DNA from: Diabrotica undecimpunctata | Lineage: Eukaryota; Arthropoda; Insecta; Coleoptera; Chrysomelidae | Length of the DNA: 64,000 nucleotides | Direction of reading: 5' to 3' | Assembly: GCF_040954645.1 (NCBI RefSeq) | Contig: NC_092811.1 | Coordinates: 124,703,411 to 124,767,410 of the forward strand | Shown here: positions 34,135 to 43,424 of the stretch, piece after piece | Layout of the letters: each line of letters begins with the position of its first letter | Position numbering within the stretch: the first letter of the stretch is position 1 | The notes under the pieces: model-generated | The model's input: the letters and a program-made list of their open reading frames with translations, nothing else | What the model was told of the DNA's origin: nothing | Databases searched by the model: none | Translations under genes and position numbers: made by a program

Positions 34135-35195
34135 CGTACAGTACTCCTAGATTTTCCACATAGCCAATATAGATCAGTTGTAATAGAAGTTGGTATCAAA
34201 ATACCATTAATATCACCTTTTCCTCGACCAAGGTGGAACTTTCAAAAAGCAGACTGGGCGAGTTTTACTGAGAGATTGGGCAAATGTCTGGGATGGATAA
34301 CCCCAACACGTGCAAACTACATGAAATTTGTTGGCGCGGTTATTTCTACAGCGAAGAAAACTATACCTAGAGGATATCGTAAAGAGTATGTCCCAGGATG
34401 GGATAAAAAATGTAAGAAATTGTATCAAGAATACAACGAAAGCCAAGACCACGAAATTGCGGACGAACTTCTACACAGTTTGGTTAGGTGCAGCCAGACG
34501 ACAAAAATGGATGGAACCTGTGGAACAATTACACTTTTTGTAAATCAAGCAGAAAATCATAGTCTTTACTTAGAAAACTTGGTAGTAGCAGACTCCCAAC
34601 TAGAGATAAAGTACCAATAGCTTCCAACAGAGTGGTATTCCACATTGTACTAACCTCAAGAGCACTTAGCGATTGTGACCGCACCACCAAAATAACACAA
34701 GAACTAAAAATACTAAAGTCTGCATGCCCGCCTACATCTGAATACTCTGACGAGTTTACTCCAGAAAAAATTATTTCAGCAATATCAGAAATTAAATCTG
34801 GAAAGGCACCCGGCTCCGATAAAATCCATCTAGAATTTTTACTCTACTGTGGCAAATATGCTAGAAAGTGGCTGGCTGATTTCTATACAGATATGTTCAA
34901 ATCAGGAGAAATCCTACATTCACTAAAAAAGGCCTCCATTATAGCCATATTAAAAGTAGGAAAGGCAAATGGTCAGCCCCAAAACTACCGACCGATTGCA
35001 CTTCTGGGCTGTATCTATAAACTGTTGGAACGCTTAAACGTCAACAAAATTAGTAGAAACATATTTGAATTGATACCTGTTGAGCAAGCAGGGTTCAGAC
35101 CTAACTGCAGCTGCACAGATCAGATCCTATCTCTAACAACACATATTGAAGCAGGTTTTCAAAGAAAGCAAAAAACATCCGTTGCTTTTTTTAAG
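34135..35195 (+). pseudogene. Jockey-like retrotransposon: linker and RT fingers
   Basis: The plus-strand frame starts LDFPHSQYRSVVIEVG, then PRPRWNFQKADWASFTERLG and KKTIPRGYRKEYVPGWDKKC (the spacer between endonuclease and RT). After a frameshift near 34500 come FTPEKIISAISEIKSGKAPG, QNYRPIALLGCIYKLLERL and VEQAGFRPNCSCTDQILSLT, RT motifs 0-2. It breaks at 35196, where a short retroelement is inserted, and RT motif B resumes at about 35630. The endonuclease upstream is missing. Confidence 0.85.
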
Positions 35196-35207
35196 CAAAA
35201 GGTAACT

Positions 35208-35549
35208 TTTTTTTACGTCTTTGAAGAGAAGAAGGAAAATCTGCTTACAGACACCTGTGACTCACACAGATAGTGTTGGATTTCTAATACCTAATAGGGT
35301 TAAACCTTTGAAACTTTGTCCCGTCACCACTCTGAGATAGTCGGCTTCCAACTAAAAACATCTCTTCTATCACTCCAAACAGCAGGATGGAAGGGCAAAA
35401 CATCTCTCCTGATGTCCTGCTATTACCCGATTTCCATTATTTTTCCCACACATTCATCGGGGAAACCACACCCACACGAAACACCAAAGAGTTTCAACGC
35501 CCTGCCTTAGCAGGGCTGCCATCTCTCTCGTGTCGTCTGTCTCTCATGT
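35208..35549 (-). mobile_element. SINE-like 342-bp retroinsertion with 12-bp target duplication
   Basis: caaaaggtaact is duplicated at 35196-35207 and 35550-35561. The insert starts with eight T on the plus strand, meaning it ends in poly-A on the minus strand. It has no coding frame and is GC-richer than its surroundings. That matches a SINE or a short non-coding retrocopy mobilised by a LINE. I could not identify clear tRNA-type A and B boxes, so its parent RNA is unknown. Confidence 0.7.
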
Positions 35550-35561
35550 CAAAAGGTAACT

Positions 35562-35686
35562 AAACTCATTGATAGCGTGCTCACTGACAGACCTTTTCAA
35601 GTCATAACGGACAACTTTCAAAGTGTTCAAAGTCCAAATGAAGCTCAGCAATGGACTGCTACAGCGATCTGTCTAGCACCCTTAGG
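35562..35686 (+). pseudogene. Jockey-like RT, motif B remnant
   Basis: After the SINE-like insertion the RT resumes with KLIDSVLTDRPFQVITDNFQ and, one frame over, KLSNGLLQRSV.APL, a decayed SNGLPQGSVLAPL motif B. It then meets the direct repeat that bounds the next RT copy. Confidence 0.7.
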
Positions 35687-35724
35687 CGGCGGAAGGTTTC
35701 TAAGCGTCTGCCTTTTCTCTGCCA
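35687..35724. repeat. 38-bp direct repeat, left copy
   Basis: Starts CGGCGGAAGGTTTC and ends CTGCCA. The partner at 36613-36650 differs at about 6 positions. Together they bound the family A RT copy. Confidence 0.65.
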
Positions 35725-36612
35725 CAAAACAACAAAATGGAAGACAGAATAGGTGTACACCTTACAGAACCTATAGAACTAGACAGCGGAATAAGACAGG
35801 GGGACTCAATGAGCAACATGTTTTTCAATTTAATCATTGATAAAATCATCAAAAGCGTTAACAAAGGAAAAGGATACAGAATTGGAAACAAATAAATAAA
35901 AATACTCTGTAACGCAGACGACGCAATATTGATAGCCCAAGATAAAAATAGTCTGCAAAGACTGATCCACAGATTTAACATAAGAGTTATCAGCAAAGAA
36001 CCAACGAGATAAGAAAAAATAGAAATTGATAGGATAGAACAACTAATGGAAATAAAATACCTTAAAATTACACTGTTTAACTATGGAGACCTGGACAAAG
36101 AAGTGAGAGATTAAGTACAAAAAGCAAATATACTGCTAGAATGCCTTAATAACACTATATGGAGAAACACACATTAACGGTGAGATGAAGTCAAGAATTT
36201 ATAAAGTCAGTGTAAGACCAATAATGACATATGCCTCAGAAGACACCACCACAACTCAAAAGCTACTGCAAACGGCAAAGATGAGAGTACTGAGAAGAAT
36301 CACAGGAAATACGCTGAGAAATAGGAAGAGAAGTGAAGACATTAGAAAAAAATGTAACGTACAGTGTATAAATGAATGGACACAAAATAGAAAAAAAGAA
36401 TGGAATAACCACATAAGCAGAATGGAGGAGACCTGTGTCGTCAAAATAGCAACAGATAAGTCACCAATCGGTAGAAGTATTGGAGGACCGTGCAAACGAT
36501 GGAGTGACAACCTTCCATAGAAGTAATAATCCGCCAATGAACAAGTACCGTTGCTTACAAACTGGAAGAAAAAAAAGAAGAAAATGACAAGCTTAAAACT
36601 ACACATGTTAAA
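35725..36612 (+). pseudogene. Family A RT fragment, second copy
   Basis: RT motif B appears as ELDSGIRQGDSMSNMFFN, then GYRIGNK, and CNADDAILIAQDKNSLQRL with the catalytic ADD. After several stops and frameshifts a clean C-terminal frame (36185-36520) has YKVSVRPIMTYASED, RVLRRITGNTLRNRKRSEDI, NEWTQNRKKEWNNHISRMEE and a poly-purine tail. It matches the RT at the start of the window in motif order and wording. Its 5' part (fingers, motif A) is missing. Confidence 0.85.
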
Positions 36613-36650
36613 CGGCGTAAGGTATGTAAGTGTCTGTCTTTTCACTGCCA
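36613..36650. repeat. 38-bp direct repeat, right copy
   Basis: Partner of 35687-35724; about 32 of 38 positions agree. If these are a target duplication they are unusually long and old. Confidence 0.65.
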
Positions 36651-36872
36651 AAACCAGAAAATAGAAAAATAATAGAAATGTCCAATATTTATTGTTTTGT
36701 ATAAAACTTAATGAGGTCGCTGGTTAAATGATAATAGATAAATAATTATAAAGATAAAAATGCAGTATTTGTTTGTAAATCAATTAGCGAAAAATAGCAA
36801 ATATAACTGTCAATAAATTAAGAAATTAACTGGTCTTACTCAGTATTGATGTTTGTACAAAGAAAGACTTAC

Positions 36873-37077
36873 CCTTTGAAATATTTGATGGTTTCTTAGC
36901 CAAGGAGATCTCCTGGAGGACACCCGCCGACGAGGCTCTCTGGCACGAGAGCCAACAAACTTGGTCTGTTTCGTTCGATGTCTTGTTAGGAAGTGTGTTG
37001 AGGTGAGACTTAAGACGGTCAGAAACAACCCTCTGACCACACTTCGAGGTGGCAAAAGGACAAACCCATAAATCACC
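36873..37077 (-). other. Candidate internal exon (205 nt)
   Basis: On the minus strand a GC-rich open block of 68 codons is preceded by ACAATACAATAG (acceptor-like) and followed by GG|GTAAGTCTT (near-consensus donor). The frame with no stop begins DLWVCPFATSKCGQRVVSDR and continues LKSHLNTLPNK; the spaced Cys residues and a following His hint at a zinc-binding module, but I know no family. Composition and splice signals differ from the surrounding transposon debris. It could be a host exon or a captured gene piece. Confidence 0.35.
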
Positions 37078-38010
37078 CTATTGTATTGTTAATTGTGACC
37101 GTAATACGAAACCGTACTTGTACACTTGTGTGTATTGGCGACACAAGACAAAAGAGAAGTCAAATTCTCCGCACTTAAACATAATACATGAGACGACCAG
37201 GTTTTACAGGAAGCAATATATTTACCAAAGTCGTTAGGATACATAGCATTGAATTTAGATCACATTACAGTACCGTAACAGAAATATTAATAGTAAAAAT
37301 ATGAAAAGACATAGTACATACTTTCCCAAACATTTATCAATGGTAATAAACTAATAAGTCACCCAGTATACTTCTTGAAGTATTATATCTTCTTGGGTGA
37401 TCGTCACTTTGTATACTGCATCTCGATTGGTTCTAATAATCTAATTCGTATGTACCAAGACAGATCAAAAATTGATGTTTAAAAATTAAATCGCCAACCT
37501 TCAAAAATATATTAACTGTATCCCTATCTGAAAGCCGGCACGTCAAATCCAGAATTTGCTTTAACACTTTTACAAAATGAACCTGCAGCTTTCAGTTTTT
37601 CATTTCTCTGTGTCGGCATTTGATTATACGAGAACACTTTTTCTGACGGTTTGTACAATATGGATTAAAACGTCTCTCTTGTATAACACGCATAACATAT
37701 TCTCACTCATTATGCTCGTTTTTGGAAATCAATAGACATTTTTGTTCAATTAATTCATTTCCCTAACGAGATACTGCGAATTTTGCAACTGACAATGATT
37801 TAAATCGGATAATGACAAGGAGAAGTGCGTAGTCACCGGATTGGTATTGCAGATACATGCGTTCCGCTCTGACACATTCTTGACGAGCGAGATTCTCGTG
37901 AGAAATAAGAAAGAAACATTATTATAAAAGCCGTAAGTGACAAGCGAAAGAAAGATTACTTTGAAATAAAAGTAATTAGAATATTGTAAAAGATATCGGT
38001 ATTGCCGCTA
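37078..38010. other. Spacer without recognisable features
   Basis: Mixed-composition sequence. No coding motif, TIR pair or target duplication recognised. Confidence 0.4.
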
Positions 38011-38223
38011 TATTTATTTATTTATTTATTTATTAAAACTTACAAACACCACCTAGGTAGTAATTACATGTAAGAGTGCTCATTACTTGGTATAAAAATA
38101 TACACACAAAAAATACAATATACTACAATATACACACAAGTACAAAATAAAAACACAGAAAGTAAAACACATTAAAAAAAAGACGCAAGTTAATAAAATT
38201 TTAAAATTCAGTCCATTACTTAT
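38011..38223 (-). other. 3' UTR and (AAAT)n tail of the CR1/Jockey-like element
   Basis: Sequence downstream of the ORF2 stop ends in six ATTTA-type units at 38011-38034, the probable 3' end of the retrotransposon. Confidence 0.7.
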
Positions 38224-41121
38224 CTATTCATAACATTTTTTAATATCCCTTACACTACACGTAAAGAGGTCTATATCAGAGATCTTTATTAACTCATTAC
38301 ACTGATATTGCATATAGTTTATTATTGCACAAGAATTATATGGACTACAAGAAAATAGGTCATTACTGTTTACCCTTAGGTTGACCTTTGGCACATGAAA
38401 CCTAATAAAGTTGATCAAACCACATGTCTTATATTTAACATTGTTAATGACATTATGAATAAACACAACACAATGCATGTTTCTTCTTTGCTCTGATGAC
38501 TGCAAGCCTAATATTTAAAGCAACTCTTTTGATGGCGTAAGGTGAGTATACACATTGTATTTCTTAAGGTATAAATACCTTAGAAATCTTTTTTGTACCT
38601 TTTCTATATGATTAATATAAACTTTGGCCTCAGGAGTCCATACCACAGATGCATATTCCAAGTTTGGTCTGACTAAAGCGTTATATAGTCTAATGGTTGT
38701 GTTTATACTACAGTGTTTGGAATTTCTTATTACAAATCCCAATATTTTGTAGGCCTTATTAACAATATTTATATAGTGTTCATTAAATTTCATGTTAGCC
38801 TGTAAGTATATTCCCAGATCTTTACATTTGGTTTTCCTAGATACTACACAATTGTCAATTCTATAATTATTTTGAATGTAGTCGATTTTGCGAGTAAAAG
38901 ATATGACTCCACACTTCTTAATATTCAAGATCATATTGTTGTCCCTAAACTATTCCACAACTGAGGTCAAGTTCTGCTGTAGTAACTGACAATCATTTGA
39001 AGTATGTATAGTCTTAAAAAGCTTAAAATCATCAGCATAGATCAAACTAGAAGAAAATTTAAGAGATTGTGGTAGTGAGTTGACAAAAATTAAGAAAAAC
39101 AAAGGCCCTAAGTTGCTCCCTTGGGGGACACCAGATGTAGCCTGAAATTTATCTGATAAACACCTACCAATTTTGACTCGTTGAAAACTTGAATCCACAT
39201 ACGATTTTATAAATGTACAAGCATCATGCGAAAAACCAAACTCATTCAATCTCGATAAAAGAATGCCATGGTCAACCATATCAAAGGCCTTTGAGCAGTC
39301 AGTCATTATTAAATCTAATTGGAGTTTATTATTTATTGCCTCACTAGCAAAATTAGACACAATGCACAGATTACTAGTTGTGGATAACCCAGGCAAGAAA
39401 CCATGTTGTTCTGGAGCAAAATCATTTTCAACATTTTTCAGTATATTCATATAGAGAATAGATTCAAATATTTTAGCCAGTGAATTAAGGATACTTATAG
39501 GACGATAGTCTTCTATATTGTTTCTATTACCTGATTTAAAAACTGGAGTAATGGTAGCCTCTTTGAGTTTGTCTGGAAAGGTGTTAGTTTTAAGAGATAG
39601 ATTAAATAAATGTGATAATGGCTTTTGAAATATATCAGAACATCCTTTAAATATATAGGCAGGGATATTATCACTACCTGTGGCCTTTTTTGGCTTTAAT
39701 TTTTTTATACTAACCTTCACATCTTCTTCACTAATAACTGAAAAGTTAAAAGATCCCTGTGAACTACCCTGATGTGTGGATGATACCTGATAAATTGAGC
39801 TAAAATGATGAGAGAAAGCCATGGCAATATCCTGAGGGCCTGTATATGTATGATCATTTAAAGACATCTCGTGAGGAAAACCGCTGGTTTGCCTCCTACT
39901 TCTTATGAATGTCCAAAAACTATTTGGGTCATGCAAAATGTTATCTTCAGTATTATTTTGATGCTGCATAAATTCATTTTTGATTTGCTTTTTAATAGTA
40001 TTTCTAAGACTCTTGAATTTATAGTTATCGATAGCACTAGCTTTCCTTATTTTTATATATTTGCTTAATCTGTTTTTTTGTCTGATTTTTTTAATAAGGT
40101 CTATACTAAAATAAGCTGGATATTTCTGTTTTTGTCTATTTTTAATAATTTTTTTTGGGATGGCTTGATCAATGCAGTCATACAATTTATCGTAAAATTG
40201 ATTAATACAATCTGTAGCAGTTATACAATTATACATATCTGACCAGTCAGTGTCCCTTATTAATTGATACAGAAGATTAAAGTCCCCCCTGGCATAATCA
40301 TACCTATAAGACTGTTGTATATTACTCTCAGTGTATGAATTATCTTTATATTCTAGTAACATTTCTAGTGCCGAGTGATAATAATCTTCAGGTACCAAAG
40401 GAGACCCAGACCTAGTTAGATTGGTTATGGATATGTTTGACAGTATAAGATCAAGCAGTTTATTTTTACAATTTGAAATTGTATTATATTGATTTAAATT
40501 GTTTAGATTTTGAAATTCTTTAAGCAAGCTGCTCTTTTCACAACTTAAGTTAATAAATCCAGGAATATTAAAATTTCCAAATATGATAATATTAACATTT
40601 TCTGATAATACTTGGTTATAAAGTTCTAAAAGTTCTTCATAAATATCTAACCTTATACCAGGAGGTATATATACACAGGAGACATAAAATGAATATGTTT
40701 TAAACCTTACCTTAAGTAACAAGCACTCAACAATTATATTACAATTAACTTTAATACTTTCTACAATAAATTTCTTTTTTAATGCTACCATAACTCCACC
40801 ACCCAATGTCTTGCTACTGGCCCTATCTTTGCGGAAGACTATGTAGCGATTATCAAAAAGTTCTTCATCGGAGATTCCATCTATAAGCCATGTTTCAGTT
40901 AATAGGATTATATCAAACTCTTCACTAAGAACATTGGTATATAGGTCACTTGTTTTAGTGCGTAGGCCTCGTACATTTTGATAGAAAATGTTTAGATTTT
41001 GGGTCTGCAGTGTTTGTATCATTAATTCTGATTCTGAGGATCCATCTGCCTTGTTGGCATCCTCGTTTTTACTAAAAAATGAGACACGAGGGTACCAGAT
41101 GGCCATACTTCCCTCTTCCAA
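38224..41121 (-). pseudogene. CR1/Jockey-like retrotransposon ORF2: AP endonuclease and reverse transcriptase
   Basis: A single minus-strand frame of 966 codons is interrupted only by TAG at 38950-38952 (a Trp position in context) and TAA at 38515-38517. The N-terminal endonuclease shows NIFYQNVRGLRTKT, LLTETWL, VYIPPG and FGNFNIPGF (catalytic GDFN Asp is Asn). The RT shows KATGSDNIPAYIFK, NIEDYRPISILNSLAKIFE, QHGFLPGLSTTSNL, MTDCSKAFDMVDH, GVPQGSNLGPLFF and SLIYADDFKLFKT, then the connection region PNLEYASVVWTPEAK. No RNase H. ORF2 overlaps ORF1 by about 100 bp in another frame. Three point mutations in all would account for the loss of the element's ORFs. Confidence 0.93.
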
Positions 41122-41996
41122 GCTTTTTTTAGTTCATCTCTTCTGATGATAACTTTCATTGACGTATAAAGTTCAGGGTGTTTAGATGGATGAGACTCAC
41201 ACCGTACATCTTTAAAATTGGGGTCTAAAAGCCGCTTCAAGTCTTCTGTGGTCGTATTTGGTGCAAGCCTAGTTACATGAAGGGATACACACTTAGGTAC
41301 TGACTGCACATCCTTGGTTTCTTCGTTATTCCCAACCATAAACTTGCGGTATCTCCTTCTATGCTGCTGCTGCCATTCTCCTTCATGATTTTCTGTGTGG
41401 CCTAAATTTATTATTTCTTGCATTTTATTAGCCGTATGAGCATGCAGAATACTAGCGTTTAAGTTCTGTCTATTAACGTCTGTATTTTGTTGATGCGTTT
41501 GGTGAATATTATTTTGTTTTGGTTTTGATTTTAATTATTCGTCAGCTGATATCTGCCTGTCAGCAACGTTCTGTGTCTGTGGTATTGGCGTAGCAACCGT
41601 AGAACTGTAACTTTTATTTGCAACGTTGCCAGTGTTTACGTTTAATAAAGATTTATTTTCTTTTAATAGTTTAATATTTTCTAATAGGACATGCTCTTTA
41701 GCTTTTAATTCGGAAATAAGTTCGTCCTTACTTTTAAGTAATTCTTCTTTCGCAGCTAGTAGCATTCTGATGTTTTCGTTAAAGTTTTGTTCTGGTATAA
41801 CCTCACTTTCTATAGCACAGCATTTGACTAAGTTATTTTTGCCAACAACTACCAAGCCAGCTACCTTTAGAGCACAAGATGGATGGAAAACTGCTTTACA
41901 CGTTACACATCTCACAATAGTGGTAACAACATTTCTTTCGCAACCTTTGCAAGTTTTAATTAAATCGCAATTCGCGGCACTCTCTTCTCCGGCCAT
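41022..41996 (-). pseudogene. CR1/Jockey-like retrotransposon ORF1: zinc finger, coiled coil, RRM-like domain
   Basis: 325 codons from a methionine at 41996 to a stop at 41022, with one in-frame TAA at 41535-41537. Residues 10-60 form a PHD-like zinc finger (CKGCERN, CVTCKAVFHPSC). Residues 75-125 form a strongly heptad-like helix (EELLKSKDELISELKAKEHV) suited to trimerisation. A Gln/Asn-rich linker follows. The C-terminal part (about 215-300) resembles an RRM (CVSLHVTRLAPNTTTEDLKR). Proteins of this type coat the element RNA. The start is chosen because the finger follows at once and no upstream in-frame Met fits. Confidence 0.85.
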
Positions 41997-42053
41997 ACGT
42001 TATAAAAAATATATCTTGGAAATAAGTTTTATCAAACAAAATGTTTTGTAGTC

Positions 42054-42101
42054 GAATCGCAACTACTATTCACTACTCATTCGTGAACAGTAGTTGCGAT
42101 T
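42054..42101. repeat. 14-bp stem hairpin near the element's 5' end
   Basis: GAATCGCAACTACT and its reverse complement AGTAGTTGCGATTC are separated by 19-20 bp. It lies about 60 bp upstream of the ORF1 start, probably in or at the edge of the 5' UTR. Confidence 0.6.
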
Positions 42102-42224
42102 CAACGAACGAGGCCATATCAATAGTTGAGCAGGCTAGGAAGACCATTATCGAAATGAATAGCTTCTTCATTAAGCGGAATCAAGACAAGAGACTTTGAA
42201 TCCGAATATTTCATTTCTATCTGT

Positions 42225-42345
42225 ATTGTAAGTTTATTTTGTGTTTTCTTTTTGTTTTCAAGGTTGTATATGTGTTTTCCCTGTCTATGGAATCATAAGC
42301 CTGTCTCAAATCTACAAAAAGCAGATGTTGTCCCAGAGTTTCTTA
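42225..42345 (-). pseudogene. RT motif A fragment
   Basis: A short minus-strand frame reads LLFVDLRQAYDSIDRENTYT, an RT palm motif A with its catalytic Asp, then a lysine-rich tail. It is unconnected to the CR1-like element on its left or the RTE copy on its right. Confidence 0.55.
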
Positions 42346-42985
42346 GCCACTTCATCTTCACGTGCCATCTCCGCTACAGAGGTTGGCAATCATCATAGCT
42401 ATTTTAATTTTTGAGGCAGTAGCTCTAAATAGTTTTGAGCTGCATCTAAACTATTCTCCAGGTTCTTAAGCCATGAGATTCATCTTCTTCCGATGCTTCT
42501 TCTGCCATCTATCTTTCCTTGCATTATGAGTCGCAGGACGCCATACTTCTCGCCTTGCATAACACGTCCGAGATACTGTAGCTTTCTTTCTTTAATTGTA
42601 AGTTCAACTTCCTTCTCTTTACCTATTCTTCTCAGTACTTCATTGTTCGTAACTCTATCTACCCAGGAAATCCTCATAATTCTTCTATAGGTCCACATTT
42701 CAAAGGCGTTAAGTTGTCTCATTGTGTCTAGATTTAACGTCCATGATTCCACTCCACGGTATAGTACACTGTATACGTAACATTTTGTTAGGCGTACTTT
42801 AAGAGCTAATGTTAAATCTTTGCCACATAGGATCTTTTTCATAAAATTAGAACGTGCTTTTTCGATTCTGACTTGTAGTGTAGTCATTATTTTTTGTTAT
42901 AAGTGTTCCTAGATAAGTGTACTTTTTTAAAATGAAATGAAAAAGACAGCAGAGATTTGATTTCACGTTCAAAGCGTCTATGTAT

Positions 42986-43027
42986 CTGTTGATACGTATT
43001 TCGACTTAATAAGTCTCACCAGAACAG
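42986..43027 (-). ncRNA. Hammerhead ribozyme, left repeat (core mutation)
   Basis: Same layout as the motif at 43383-43424 but the core reads CTGGTGA, replacing the invariant A6. Nucleotide 17 is C, the preferred cleavage-site base. Stem I (CTGTT/AACAG), stem II and palindromic stem III (ATACGTAT) are intact. Confidence 0.75.
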
Positions 43028-43382
43028 TTATTCATAGCCGTTCTTAACGTGAAAAATAATCTTCTCTGTCTTTTAGGAAGCAACAATAAAATGGCTTCCT
43101 TATGGACGCAATAGCGACATCTGATAGAAAAATCGATAAGATAGTTTCGAAACAAATTCAGATTTCTACTTTAATCTGAACCTTCTATAAATGCAAGGTA
43201 TAACAGACGTTGATAAAGATGTTAATAGAGACATGGGGAATCTAAAATTTGCATTCCACGACATGTCTATCAACTAAGCAGAAATCCATAACGAATTTGT
43301 TTCTTGTATTCATACAGAGTAGATCCGCATTAAATGAAAAAGACAGCAAAGATTTGATTTCACGTACAAAGCGTCTATGTAT

Positions 43383-43424
43383 CTGTTAATACGTATTTCG
43401 ACTTAATAAGTCTCATCAGAACAG
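43383..43424 (-). ncRNA. Hammerhead ribozyme, right repeat (complete core)
   Basis: Minus-strand order: stem I CTGTT (43424-43420), core CTGATGA (43419-43413), stem II GACTT/AAGTC closed by ATT (43412-43400), core GAA (43399-43397), self-complementary stem III ATACGTAT (43396-43389), nucleotide 17 = U (43388), stem I partner AACAG (43387-43383). Predicted cleavage lies between 43388 and 43387. Every invariant core base and all stems are present. The self-complementary stem III suggests it works as a dimer or within tandem transcripts. The catalytic structure is read directly; activity is inferred. Confidence 0.88.
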
